From NCBI GenBank assembly GCA_003255025.1, contig QANY01002375.1:1687609-1751608 (forward strand): DNA of 64,000 bases, given 5' to 3'. Below the pieces are notes generated by a model, which made no database searches, had not been told where the DNA came from, and saw only the letters and a program-made list of their open reading frames with translations. Below are positions 22,936-35,890 of the stretch, one piece after another. Origin of the DNA: Datisca glomerata (lineage: Eukaryota > Streptophyta > Magnoliopsida > Cucurbitales > Datiscaceae). Both the position numbers and the translations under genes were made by a program. Each line of letters starts with the position of its first letter. Within the stretch, counting starts at the first letter, position 1.

Positions 22936-24370
22936 AAAATTAAAAAGAAAAGAAGAGAAGATTTGTAAGAACATAAAAAAAATCAAAGCTTAAATATTTG
23001 CATAATCTTGTATAGAGGTTTTACTCTCTATTTTATGCATTTTTATGTATGAGAAAATATCATAGGAGATTTTTTAATCAAATGTATATTTTCAACCCAT
23101 TAAATGGTTGATTCACATTGAGTTAATTTTACACCCCTCAAAATTTTATCCTTATTCTCATTGATTGAGCTGATGACAAAAAAAATCTCATCATCAAACT
23201 TGTAGAGAAATAAACAATATATGAAAATAAAACTTAAGATTTAAAGTAGGAGAAATGATAAAGAATGAGCAAACAAACCTATTTATGAAAATGAGAATAT
23301 CAAATACATGAGTATGAAGAAGAGAGATGATTAATTAGAATGAACAAAATATATTGTAAGCTAAAATGTAAGAGATCTGAATTACCTTAATAAAAAGAAA
23401 ATGATAAGATGGAAGATAAATAGAAATGAAAACTCTCTTTCTTTCTCTTTTTCACTATTTTCTCAAAACCTCTTTTTCTCTCTCTGAAATCTCTTCTCTT
23501 CATCACTCTCACAAATCTCCCCTTTCAAGTGAAGACATTCCCTCTATTTATAGGCAAACTTAGGGCTTCACTTTTTTAATTTAGTCCTTTTATTCCCTTT
23601 TTTTATTTTAGTCTTTGGACAAATTTTCTTATTTTTTAGGCATTGGGCTATTTTTCAAATCATACACATAGTCTTAGACTACTATATGAGTAAAAAATAA
23701 AATTTATATTTTTAAAGTATTAGACCGGATAAAGTACGGTATCTACACTAAAACCGACCAAATCGGTGCCAACTGGTGAAAATTAACAAAATGTGTGTAA
23801 ACCCAGAAAATACGATAGAAGAAAATTTGACAATCTGAGTCTGTAAACGACGAATCAAAAATTGAGAAAAATGAAAACTGAATCAAGCATCTCTAAGAAA
23901 TGAAAACTAAAAAATTAAGTCCTAAAATTAGGGCTAGAATAAAATATATAATATAAAGAATTCTCCAAATTTAACAAGAGAATATAAAAAAATCTCCAAA
24001 TTTACTAGATCTCTAAACATAATACAAAAATCTCCAAATCAAAGGAACTATGGCCTAAAATTTGTCTAAGTTGGTGTGAACAAGGGCTCACCTCTGGGAG
24101 AGATGGACACAAATTAAACATTTGTTCCGCGCGTGTGTGAGCTACAGTAGCGAGGGATTCTAGAGGAGGCACCGCCTTCTTTGTGAAACAAATCAATGGC
24201 GACGGTTCGACTAATACACATAGGGAGGGAGAGAGAGAGACCGAGACAATATGTAGAACAAACCTTTAGTAGAAGCCAAAGGAGATGATGTAGGCTTCAA
24301 GTTCGATTGGCGGGTGAGAAAATATTGCGGCCAGGGTGACATCAGATATGGTGCAGTGGGACTGTGAGAA
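22936..24370. other. AT-rich intergenic stretch
   Basis: No gene is supported. There is a pyrimidine-rich run near 23430-23520. The short minus-strand ORF at 24005-24196 has no recognisable motif. Confidence 0.45.
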
Positions 24371-24371
24371 A

Positions 24372-24489
<118 letters not shown>

Positions 24490-24999
24490 GTGTAAAAAAG
24501 AGAAGTTAGGAAGTTGCTGTTTGTAGCAAAGAAAAGAATGGATTTGAAGCTCAGAGTATCTCAGAAATGAAATGTACGGGGTAGGTTTGAGGCTGCGAGA
24601 AGTGAAGCGTGTGTAAGAATTAGGGTAAATGGTCAATCTATATAAATGTGGTTCAGTTCATTTTAGTGAAATTGTTTCACAAAGATCGAACACCGAATCG
24701 AACCATCCTACTTTTCTACATCTGGAACCGAATCAAACCATCAAAAATGACAAAATTGAGCAAACCAATCGGTTCAGTCTGATTCGATCAGTTTTTACAG
24801 TTTTTCTTACAACCCTAACAGAAACTTAGAAATCTTAACATCTAAAAGGTACCCAAAACAAGACTTTCTAAATTTTTCTATATGTTCTCCTAGTGTACCA
24901 TTCAAAGTCTCTATGATCTCAACTTTAGAGTAGGGCAATATTCTCTTAGAAGGTATACATTGATGTTTCTCCAGGAACAACAGATATTCCTGATATATA

Positions 25000-25560
25000 G
25001 ATAATATAATAAAAAAAACATTAACTCATTTGTATATCAGATATATACACTACAAAACTAATAAATTCTACATATCCAATTAATCTATTTTATTATAGTT
25101 AAACTTCATAAACTATTATGTTCATGAGTAATTATATCATATATAAACATTACATAAACTATTATATAACTCATAAATTATCAGATTTCAATAAATTAAA
25201 TTGAAGTATTTGAATATATACACTATAAAGCTATTTTGCTACTTATGAATTTATACAGTATATCAGATATTTTCAATAAACTACACTACATAAAATATTT
25301 TTTAATTACTCATGATTTATAACAGATATATAAACTACACATTAATTGAAGTTGATTAATCACATTGAAGTAATCAAATATATACGCCACATAATCTATG
25401 TTACTTATAAACCATATCAGATATTGATGAATCAAATTGAAGTAATCAAATATATACGCTACATAATCTACGTTACTTACGAACATTTCAATTTCTCAGT
25501 ATATCAGATTTCATATATATACAGGTATGTACACTACTTACATAAATATGTTACTCAACT
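25000..25560. repeat. AT-rich tandem repeat region, 72-bp period
   Basis: The block ATTGAAGTAATCAAATATAT, then ACGCYACATAATCTAYGTTA, occurs at 25364 and again at 25436, a 72-bp period. More diverged relatives (ATATACACTACA..., CAGATATATAAACTACAC) extend to about 25000. ORFs here are products of the repeat. Confidence 0.7.
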
Positions 25561-26781
25561 ATATGTTTCTCAGTATAATCGATATATTCAGATATGAACT
25601 ATAATTATATAACATTAAACTAATGATAACAATAAAGCTAATTATTTATAAATTCAATAATGAAAAATTAAGTGCCAGTCTTTTGAAGAATATCACAATA
25701 TGTAAATATCATCAGTTTGAATATATCATTTATATTTTGGTGATCTTCAAATACCTTCTGAAATGTAAAGAAATTTTAATTCCATACTTCTTCCAAATTA
25801 TATTTGGAGACTGTTTGTTCATTAGTTTCTCCCTGCTCTTCACTGTGTTTTACTACGATTGGACTATTACTTATTTTCTTCTTCATTTTCTTTGATTTCG
25901 ATGTTGAAGCCGATTCTTATAGTCGTTTACTCGGTCTTGTTCTCTGAAAATTCAGTATACAATAGACATGTTAATTTTTCTATAAAATATAGAATGAACA
26001 TATGTAATATTTATCAGAATGAGTCACCTTCTCTGGCGTAACGCATTTCCATATGTAATCCTCCTCACTTCTGTTCGTATCACTGTTGAGATTATTGGAG
26101 ATATGGTTATCAACTTTCAAACCTAGTTCTTGTTTTTCCTTTTGTTCTATAAGAGTATAAATATTTAATAAATCATATCCAAACAATATATTCATTGCAT
26201 AAGATCAATTATTGTAGTATATAATTAGATCTTGTATGTATTGTATATACATTATATATAATATATGTAAAACTAGTTAAATTGCGACAGCGATTAATAA
26301 GACTTAAAACATCATATTAATTTTTTCACAAAAACCATATATTCTATAAATCATAAAAATATGATTTTTTAATTTCATGTACGGAGAAAATACAATGATT
26401 ATAGAGATTACTTACTTACTTATTTTGAAGGAGATTTAAAAAATAAAATCTTGATCGAAGCCCTTAATGGACGCCATACAATCCGCAATCCCAAAAATCT
26501 CTCAAGGTTCTGTTTTTCAGTATAATAGGCATTGAAGCTCGAAACATTGCCTAATAAAGAGGGTCCTTCATTTTCCGTGAGTTTTTATTGATTTTTTATT
26601 TATTATATGTTAATTAAAGGCAGAATAGGTAGTCTCTTATTTTTTTTGTCCATTTACACTGATTATTTTATTATTATGAAACTACTTGTCTATTTTTATA
26701 TTAATATACTAAAAGGTTGCTAGTCATGTTAAAGCCCTTTGAAATTTGATCCTAAGTGTAAAATGACATTTCCATCATTAA

Positions 26782-26967
26782 AAGAGTAATTCTACGTCGA
26801 TCAAGTAATTGACTAAATTTTAAGCGACCAAGTGACATGACAAACATTTATAAGTTATTTTATCAAATCATTTTAATGAATCATCAAACATCAACCTATA
26901 AATGACTGTCACATCACTTTGTCACTTTAAAATTAATCAATTACTTGACCACTCTAGAATTATTCTT
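26782..26967. mobile_element. Foldback MITE, 186 bp
   Basis: The left end AAGAGTAATTCTACG... and the reverse complement of the right end AAGAATAATTCTAGA... stay alignable for about 75 bp each, including TCAAGTAATTGA(C/T)TAA and GTGACATGACA/GTGATGTGACA. The whole element can therefore fold into one long hairpin with a short loop. ATTAA flanks both sides (26777-26781 and 26968-26972), a likely target-site duplication; the match extends to ATTAAAA if the first bases are counted differently. No coding capacity. Confidence 0.75.
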
Positions 26968-27762
26968 ATTAAAATTATCATTAGAAAATTTTTTTAAAAT
27001 AAAATTATTGAAAAGTTATCCCTTCAATAGATCAACAGCTTCTCAGAAACCTCACTAAAAAGAAAGACCAAGTGTGACAAAGAAATTACTGAGAAAACAC
27101 AGCAGGTTGAATGTCGCTGAAGGAATAGATCATATGGCAATTTTAATAATGGAGCCATGAGGTTAGGTAAGGTTGTCCTTTTTCATCAAGTAAAGAAGAC
27201 GGAAACTGAGCCCCACTTTTTAGGTCATGGGTATGACTTGCTCTTAATACAACACCTATAAACATTCAGGAGGAAGACATTGTTTGCCTAGACCACTTTT
27301 ACCCATCTGCACATGCCCTTGGTCCACTTGAGGTTCCATTTCTTTCTGTAAATAATATTTTAAGATAGAAAGCAATAAGACCTAACATGGGTTTCTCTTT
27401 TTTCTTTTACTAGCTACCACACAAAAAAACTAAAATTGGAGAGGATAAGCTGCTCCACAAACTTAACAAAGATTATTGTCCAAGCTTATCACCAACAATA
27501 CATTTATGTGAGGGTAAAAGCTTTACCTTACTACGTGATGGAGACCAATAATACATTTTGCCCTAATAAGCTACTACGTAGAGTTTAAACGTATATCATA
27601 GATGCATTACATGTGAGATCGAGTCTTTTCATTGAACGAATAGCTTGTGATCTGTTTTTTCAACAAATGTATCATATATGTAGGATGACTTGTTTAAAAT
27701 TTAATATTAGTAATTACACATCAGTCTATGCATGTACGATGTCTCAATTTGTCAAATAGGTT

Positions 27763-28374
27763 TTGTCTAAAGCGTTCTCCATCTATTTTTCTTTGGATAG
27801 ATCCCAATTCTTTATCAAGTACGAATCCTTAATCATTAGTTATAAACGTAAGTTTAATTATCTGTATCAACATACTTTTTATTTCTTGAATGTTTTCACC
27901 AACCATGTCAGTAAAAGTCAAAGTTTGACTATCACTATAAAAAATGCGGTAGATAAAAGGAAAGTGAAGTGGACTTTTATATTATCATCCAAAGATGAGA
28001 ATATATTTTGATAAATAAGGTCGCAATTGTTTTTGGTTGTTGTGGCCAATCACTTTCTTCACAATTCTAACGTCATTTTCTTAGACACTCCAAATGGTGT
28101 TAAACTCCAACTTCTTCCACCTAATATGGCTTTCTGGTACATGACTATTGGCAATTTTATAAGAGAAATACATTTTCATATCTCAAACTGTATTCTTGGA
28201 GGCATTTGTGATGGCTGTTTTTGGGACAATTTTTGTATTAAATTCACAGAACCACAAGAATTTGTAAAAATTACCACTTTACTTGCATCGTTATTTTTAC
28301 CCAGTTATATTCTAAATGGAATAGTTTCTTCTTTTTTGGGAAAAATGATTTATTCAAGAAAAATTAAGACTTAA
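27763..28374 (+). CDS. Unrecognised ORF pair, probably not a gene
   Basis: Two consecutive open stretches (82 codons at 27763-28011 and 115 codons at 28027-28374) are separated by a stop and a shift. The second has a mixed composition with 'GGICDGCFWDNFCIKFTEPQ' and hydrophobic stretches near its end. It is longer than most chance ORFs in this AT-rich DNA, but I recognise no domain. It may be the remnant of a host gene or of a transposon protein. No splice structure or promoter is evident. Confidence 0.2.
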
Positions 28375-28599
28375 GATAGATGTGGAGACATGAACTATAA
28401 GATCACTAACCATACAACCTACAAAGGATGTGCATAAAGGAAAACTAGAACTTCCTAGGAGACAACTACTAATTGGCTGAAAAATATTTACATCACTAAG
28501 TTGGCTCTTTCATGCTACAAAGATGATTCAGACGTGTAAACATACAGTAGTCTGAGAAGTTCAAGATCGAAGTCTCAGAGACTTTAATTCTAGAATAAG

Positions 28600-29115
28600 A
28601 ATATTAATGGGGCAGGGGCGGGGCGGCTTCCCCCATTCCCAGCCCTACTTTAATACGTCTACCCCATCGCCACACCCCTTTCCCTATTTACAGAGAAACG
28701 GGACGGGGATGGGAAATCCCCATTAGGATCAGATTACTCACGGATTTTTCATCTTTCTTTAAGCTTGATATTTATGCGTAAAACTTCTCAACGATGGCCT
28801 TAAACAATGACAGACGTAAAGATGATGATAATGGATGATGGTGACAAAAGAAGTAATGAAGATAATTTATGAGAAAATAATATATGAATCATTTTATTTA
28901 ACTGTTAAAATAGCTAGTGTAGTGAGGGATTAACAAAAATAAGGTTAGGTTGTGTTGTGACATGGAGTTATAGTTTCATTATAATACATTATTTACAAAA
29001 AAAACATATGTAGAAAATAAACGGGGCGGGTAACAGGGTGGAGACTATTATATTCATCCCCACTTCATACCCACGCGGGTTTATTAATAATTGCCCCATA
29101 CCCGCCATGTTACCC
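28600..29115. repeat. Segment with GGGGCGGG-type blocks at both ends
   Basis: Strongly G/C-rich short blocks (GGGGCAGGGGCGGGGCGG at 28610 and CGGGACGGGGATGGGAAATC near 28698) and their relatives (AAACGGGGCGGGTAACAGGG at about 29020, CCCCATACCCGCCATGTTAC near 29093) stand in otherwise AT-rich DNA, in both orientations. This looks like terminal and sub-terminal regions of a non-autonomous element. I could not define inverted ends or a target duplication. Confidence 0.35.
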
Positions 29116-29119
29116 ATTT

Positions 29120-30108
29120 ATTCATCAAAACCACAGTCTATTAAGGACGGATCTCCGCGTGTTTGGGGAACCATGGGTGATTTTGACGTCCATATTCGAG
29201 AAGAATGCCTACAAGACACTGAAAGAGAATAAACAAACTAAATAAACATAGATTTGGGTGTGGAAAACCCACAATCTAGCTAGATCGATATGTCGAACAT
29301 TTTTTATGAGTGATAATTAAAAGAAAACAATCAAGGGAGGGAAAAAAAGAACGATACTTATTTCTAAAAATAAGATCATCAGCTTAATGGTTAATGTGGC
29401 CCCCTCATCTCAGTCATGTATGGACAATAATCATTAATGTCATGATAGTGTGTTAGGATTTATACTTCCTTTTGGGAATTAATAATAGTTGATGTTAATG
29501 GTATATACGACAACCTAAAAATATTTAATTAAATATAAGATTTATTGATTATAACACAAGTAATATGATTAGAAGAGAATATTGAATGAAAAATTAGAAA
29601 ATAAAATTGAATAATAGTCGAGAGTACTGAAAACTTTAAGGACCAAACATGATTCTAAAATCTTCCTCTTTGATAGAAGAGAATAAACTATACCAAAGGA
29701 AGAAAAAAGAAGAAAATGAAGAAGAGGGAGAAGAAGAAACGACTCTTGAGTTGAATTCGTCAAACTGGGGATAGATAGAATTAAACTTACAACCTCATAT
29801 TTAAAAGAGACATGTGATTGCATTAAGTCGTGTCTTTGATTACGATTGTGGTTACTTATTGCATACCGATGTCAATCTTCTAAGCTCTTATATTTCTTAG
29901 TTTTGAGTTACTTTTTATAATTTCTTTGAGTAAATTACTCTAACAACCCGTATAGTTTATCTTAATTACATGAACACTCCACTAGTTTTAAACCCTACAT
30001 GTAGGGTTTATACACATTTTTCCTAATTTACCCTCATAGTTTGCCATCATTTGCAATTATATTCTCGAGCATTGATTTTTATAATTTATAACATGTATGG
30101 AAAAATTG
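29120..30108. other. Intergenic stretch without recognised genes
   Basis: AT-rich sequence. The minus-strand 84-codon ORF at 29569-29823 is low-complexity and not supported as a gene. Confidence 0.45.
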
Positions 30109-30615
30109 TTAGGATTGTACTCTAAAAGCATTGAAATTTTATTGTATTTATTAAGATATTTAATTTTGATTAATAATAAGTAGTTTAGTCATAATTTATG
30201 TGTGATACATTCTTGTAAAAAGTCCACAAACATAATATAGTACTTAATTTATGGGTCCTATGGGGTTTAGCTCATGGAAACAAGGTATTTAACCAAGAGT
30301 TCTTTATGATATAAATATTTAATTTCACATTCTAATAAAATTGGGCGCTTTACTAAGAAAAAACTGTAATATATTAACTCTATTATGTAGAGTGACTTAC
30401 CTTGGTCACTAGATAGAGTATTTAGTTAATGTACTAGTGTATTTAGAATGCATTGAAAGGACTAATGAGTCTGATTTTCAATAAAGTACTATCAAATGAA
30501 AATCATGATTCATTGCTATTATTTTATGAATACTCTCAATCTTGAGAGAGTTATGAGCTCATATCTAATGACTTAGTTCTTTTGATATACTAAGAATGAA
30601 ACTCTATAAGTCAAC
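30109..30615 (+). repeat. Start of a copia-like LTR cut by the next element
   Basis: TGTTAGGATTGTACTCTAAA at 30109 has the TGTTA... start and composition of a plant copia LTR. It runs without coding potential to 30615, where the reverse-strand copia LTR begins. Its remainder may lie beyond 39815, but I could not prove that. Confidence 0.4.
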
Positions 30616-32291
30616 TATTGAAAATCACGGCGCGTGTAGCGGAGGCAGTTTGATTTAAAAAATTTGTTGATTGAAAAAGCATAAACAACTGCGACGCCAC
30701 GGTTTTCAAAACAACAAACTTTCAACAAAAAATACTTTTTTCTCATCGGATTCATTATATATCTATACATTAAATCTAAAACATATAAAGATATGAATTA
30801 TACCTCTTGTAATCTATCAAGCATTCTTGCCAACAACAAACTGGAGATCCCACGAACAACGGATTGTGAGATCCACAACAAGATATTTCGAATCAATCCT
30901 CGAACAAACTAAGACGTGTGTGGGCACTTAGAATAATTCAAGAATACTTTTGTGTCTCTAAATGTAGCCAACTCATAAGATTTTTGAGACAGAACTCTGA
31001 GAGAGAATTAGAGAATTCACAGAGTTTCGATTAACTATTAATCGATCAGATGCATGTGTTATCTCTTATCACTTGAAAAACTAATAGAATATTATCTATA
31101 TCTATTATAGGATAAGGCTTCTTAGATTTAGGGTGTACATAAAAAAACAGTGCAGTGTCACATGGCACTGTAATGTGTCGTGCACAGTTGTAGTCTCATG
31201 TGGCACTACAGTAATTCATGTCAATCTCTTATTCAAAAATCAGTGATTGACATGTAACAATCCAACATGTCACGTGACAATTTTCTTAAATTTATTATTT
31301 ATTTTAATCATATAAATATCAAGATATCAGTTAATTAAAATTAACTTATCTGATCATCTCTATCAACTAACTTATCTATTAGTTCATAACTAACAAATGT
31401 ATTCAAATTTGAATTATTATCTCATAATAATTCAATTATTTAATTTCATAAATTAAATATGATGTCTCATTTATCGATTAGCACAAAAATTAATCGATAT
31501 AATTATTTAATTATAATTTTCAAAAATTACAATAAATAATTTAATTAATTAATTACATAATTATCTCATAATTATATATTTACCCCACAAATTTAATTCC
31601 TATCGCAAGTTAATCCTTTTCTCATGTCTTGAAATATTCTCACCCTAGACTGTGTAGTACAGAGGTGACTCGGGGATCATGGACCCATAATTCTAAGCTC
31701 CAATAATTTAGATTATTAATTAAATTTTTTAATTAAATAATCTTATTTATTAATTTCATTACTAATCCACTATAAATATGTAATTGCACTCATGGTAATG
31801 AATGAATATATTTACAGAGTAATCTCGTGTAGTCCATTGATATAATCACTTCATGTAGTTCTGTCCTCCAATTATTGGTTCGTAAATTAGAGTTGGTCTA
31901 AATTACTATTTTACCCTTCCAATTACCTCTTGATCCTTAAGTATTATTAATTCACTAGTGAATGGTCAATTTATAATCGTATTATAAATTTGAGCTCAAT
32001 AATTCAGTTCCAGAATTAACACTTAAAGGAACCAATATACGACCCGTTAAGAAAGCTTGGATTTCAAATCTTGTAAGATCATATTCTCAACCATCCATAT
32101 CACTGAATCTTCAAAATAAAAGTCACTAGTCTATTTTATAAATAAACATTAACGAGTGAATCAAAATACCTAGTAGACATGTATAGGAGTTCATGACTAC
32201 TCAGGATTTAGATTGATCTACATATGATCATCAGATTTTATGAGTATTAAATTTTTATGATAAATGGTAAATTAATAAAGATATTAATCCA
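30616..32291 (-). repeat. 3' LTR of the reverse-strand copia element, truncated
   Basis: Reading from the left, TATTGAAAATCACGGCGCG corresponds to the LTR end TGTTGGAAATCGCGGC seen at 39234. Both copies share CAATAACAACTGCGACGCCA-type, ATTATACCTCTTGTA and CAAACT(G/A)GAGAT blocks. The LTR runs to about 32291. There the sequence AATCCACAT passes directly into RT coding sequence, while the related LTRs (38500, 48600) continue for about 370 bp more to their TG end. The element-proximal part of this LTR is therefore deleted. Confidence 0.8.
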
Positions 32292-33520
32292 CATATAATC
32301 TCCCGTTCTCCGAAAATACTTGAGAATGTGCTTTACTACAATCCAATAATCTAATCCAAGATTTGATTGATAACGACTGACAATTCTTACTACAAAATGG
32401 ATATATGGTCTCGTAAACAACATTGCATACATGAGACTACCAACAGTTGAAACATAAGGAACCTTTCTCATATCATCTTCCTCCTTAGGTCTCTTATGAC
32501 ATTGTTCTTTGGAGAGTACAATTCCATGTATGGTCGATTGTTGACCTTTCTTTGAAATTTCAATAGAGAATCTCTCCAACACCTTATCAATATAAGATGT
32601 CTGAGAAAGTGTCAAGAACTTGTTCTTTCTATCTCTTAAGATTTGGATGCCTAGAACATAGCTCGCTTTTATCAAATATTTCATTTGAAATTTTTCAGTG
32701 AACCACTTTTTTACCTTTGATAAAGTTTCTACATCATTCTCAATTAGTAGAATATCATCAACATAAAGAACTAAGAAAATCCCTATATTATCTTAGTGTA
32801 TTTATAAACACAGACTTCGTCAATATTTTACTCGAAGCCATATGTTTTAATTATTTCATCAAAGGTAAGATTCCAAAGTCTTGATGTTTGCTTTAATCCA
32901 TAAATAGATTTAAGCAACTTACATACTTTCTGATCTTGCCCCTTTTTCACGACCTTCTGATTGCATCATATTGATGCTTTCTTCAAGAGCTATTTAGAAA
33001 AGTTGTCTTGACATCCATTTGGCATATTTCATAGTCTAAACTAGCAGTTATGTATAAGAAGATGTTAATGGATTTGAGCATGGCAACGGGAGAGAATGTC
33101 TCTTCTTAATCGACTTCTTCCCTTTGTGTATAGCCTTAGGCTACCAGACGTGCCTTGAAAGTCTATATTTTCCCATATGCACCTCTTTTCATCTTGAAGA
33201 TCCATCTACATCCAATGGGCCTGAAATCTTCAGATAGACCTACAAGTTTCCAGACGAAATTGGAATACATCGATTTCATTTCTTAATTCATGGCATCTTG
33301 TCATTTCTCCCTTTCAAGATCTTCCATAACCTCTTTAAAGGTTTATAAATCTTCCTTATCAGTGTCAGATACTATCACATGTACCTCTAGTGCATAGCGA
33401 ATAGGTTATCTTACAACCCTCCCACTACGACGTTGCACAAGGGTTTCCTGAACAGGAAAAGTGGTTTCTGTGGTTTGTCATTTATCAGTTAATGATGAAG
33501 GTGGTCTGATCTCATTGGAT
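32292..33520 (-). pseudogene. Copia reverse transcriptase remnant (reverse strand)
   Basis: The minus strand holds the RT C-terminal half at 32292-32684: 'YVLGIQILRDRKNKFLTLSQ', 'VPYVSTVGSLMYAML' and 'VKHILKYFRRTGDYM'. The remaining RT blocks follow upstream to about 33500 with stops. The frame breaks just after 'GDYM', where RNase H should start ('LVY'), and continues into LTR sequence. RNase H, the polypurine tract and part of the LTR are missing. Confidence 0.85.
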
Positions 33521-35890
33521 GCTAATTCTTCAAGAACTACTTTGCTCTAAGGTTTGTAGTTTTCCATATAGTCGTGTTCAAGGAAAGTGGCATTTGTCGA
33601 TACAAACACCTTTTGATCATTGTGACTATAAAAGTACACACCTCTTGTTTCTGGAGTATAGCCAACAAAAATACACACTTCAGACCTTAAGTCTAACTTT
33701 CCAGTCTTAGGTCTAAGAACGTGAGATGGACACCTCCATATACGGAAATGAAGTAAATTAGGTTTGGAGTCATTCACAGCTCTAAAGGTGTCTTGCTTAT
33801 AGACTTAGAAGGCACTACATTCAAAATGTAGGTTACCGTTTGAAGTGCATATCCCCATAATGTGAGTGTTAGTGATGAATAACTTAACATCGACCTAACC
33901 ATATCCAATAGGGTTTGGTTTCTCCTTTCTAAAACACCATTTTTTGTGGCGTTCCAGGAGCAGTGAGTTAGGATAGAATGCCATATTCCAACAGTCAAGG
34001 TTGTCAGGATCACGATGCGGATCATACGATCCTACAGCGGCTCAACGATCTGGATCACATACAATAGTCGTATTTTAGTAGGATCGTGTCAGGATCGTGA
34101 TCCGGATCATAGGATCGCGATCCTAACAACAATCTGGTCAAAATTTTCAATCACAATTGCACATACTTCTTTTATGGTTTGTACATGGATGGATGACTTG
34201 TCTTTTTGGAAATCAACTGAGTTTCAAAATATTGAGTTGTTAGCAATTCTGTAGGATTTTATGTTCCGTTCTTATATTAGTGACCATGATGTGTTGAAAA
34301 TGGAAATACATGAATTATGTTATGGTGATCAAAACCTCGATGGTGGTTGTGGTTCAAGTGATATGAATGATGACTCCATTGGTTGGAGAAAGTAATGATT
34401 CTGAACGTCATGAGGAGATTGATGATGATAACATCAATGATGGAAGAACCAATGAAGACATTCATTTTAATGATTAAATATTATTATGTTTACTTGTCTT
34501 GAACATTTTATATTAAACTTCTTACTGCAAAAGTTAAAAGTATGAGAACTCTACTTAATATTATGTTATTTTAGATAACTTGGTGTTATTTTTATTTAAT
34601 AGGTAAATGACTTAGTGTTATATTTTCTTTCAATATATTAATGTATCATTAGCATAGATATATTTTTTACTAATAAATTATTAAGAATTAACAAGATCGC
34701 GATCCTGCCAACATTGCCAGCAGGTAATCCTTGAATTCTAAATCCAAGTATTCACCACCTCGATTTGATCGAAGTGTTTTCAAAGATTTAGCTAATTCTT
34801 TTTCAACTTCAACTTTGAAGCCTTTAAACTTTCTAAAAGTTACAGACATTCTATGAATTAGGGAAGTATTACCATATCTAGAACAATCATCACTAAATGT
34901 GATGAATACTTATACCCACCTCTGGCTTATATATTGATCGGTCAACATACATCACTATGTACTAGCTCAAGTGGTTCTTTGACTCTTTCTCCCTTTCCAG
35001 TGAAAAATATATTGGTCATTTTACCTTCTAGACAAGATTCACAAACCAGAAAAGTCCTAACTTTTAGTTCTCTCAAAGCACCATACTTTGTTAATCGGTT
35101 TAATCTATCTAGATTAATATGTCACAACCTAATATGCCATAAAAACGTGTCATCATCATGAGAAACTCGTTGTCATTTGTTACTTTTAGGATTTGTTACT
35201 TTAGAAAATTTTAAATTATTTAACACACGTTCAGTGGATATAAGCATATATTGTCCGTTCGAAACTTTTTTATGACAAATATTGAATCCATTCTTAGAAA
35301 TAATAAATTTATTATTATTAAAAGAAATATCAGAAAATTGATCATGCAAAACGATAAAGAAATTAAATTTCTCGAGAATTCAGGAATAAAATAAACATTG
35401 TTCAAAACAAAAAAATTATTTCCAAAACTCAAACAGACTATTCCTAATGCTTTTGCTGACACGAGTACACCACTGTCAAATCTCATTATCACCTCGCCAT
35501 CTGCCAGAACATACGTGGTTAGTGATTCCTGAATCTAATATTCAGGATGACAAATCATATTCCACTAAACCAGTTTCAAGTACAAGTAATTCATATTCAC
35601 CATTATTTTTCAGCTTGGAAAGATACTTGTTACAGTTTCTCTTCCATTGACCTTCAACTCCATAATGGAAATATTTTCCCTTGAATCTTTCTTTTTGGAG
35701 TTGTTGTCGTTCTTATTCTTCTTGGCCTTTAAGTGACTTCTCGGCTTTCTTTCTTTTCTTATTCTTTCTTTTGTCCTTACCATTGTTCGTCTTCCTTTTG
35801 TTACTATTAACAACAGTGGAAGAAGGTTTTTGCTCATAAACATTTGTCTCACCCTCTTTGGTCATACTCTTGTTGAGTGACCCAAAAGTT
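33521..35890 (-). pseudogene. Copia gag end, protease and integrase remnant (reverse strand)
   Basis: Minus-strand order from the right: a Lys-rich gag end (35610-35852), a protease-region remnant with 'SGVLVSAKALGIVCLSFGNN' (35220-35492), and the GAG-pre-integrase and integrase region, broken at 34717-34724 and resumed below 33995 with '[20 protein letters not shown]'. It then continues '[16 protein letters not shown]' and 'FRIWRCPSHVLRPKTGKLDL' (33547-33777). The sister copy at 61.7-63.1 kb follows the same order. Several stops. The hAT element at 33996-34716 interrupts the integrase. Confidence 0.85.
33996..34716. mobile_element. Non-autonomous hAT-type element, 721 bp
   Basis: The left end reads CAAGGTTGTCAGGATCACGA. 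The reverse complement of the right end reads CAATGTTGGCAGGATCGCGA, so the terminal inverted repeats match at 17 of 20 positions. Sub-terminal GGATC(A/G)(C/T)GATCC motifs recur near 34020-34125. The 8-bp flanks CCAACAGT (33988-33995) and CCAGCAGG (34717-34724) are diverged copies of one site: the sister copia at 62.7 kb has that site once. Eight-base duplication and CA(R)GG-type ends fit hAT. A short acidic open stretch at 34395-34476 on + (ending 'NEDIHFND') may be a transposase tail remnant. Confidence 0.82.

Noticed and set aside
25346..26195. Several ORFs of 60-90 codons in AT-rich DNA
   Set aside because: Tyr/Ile/Asn-rich products of tandem AT repeats; no conserved motif and overlapping frames.
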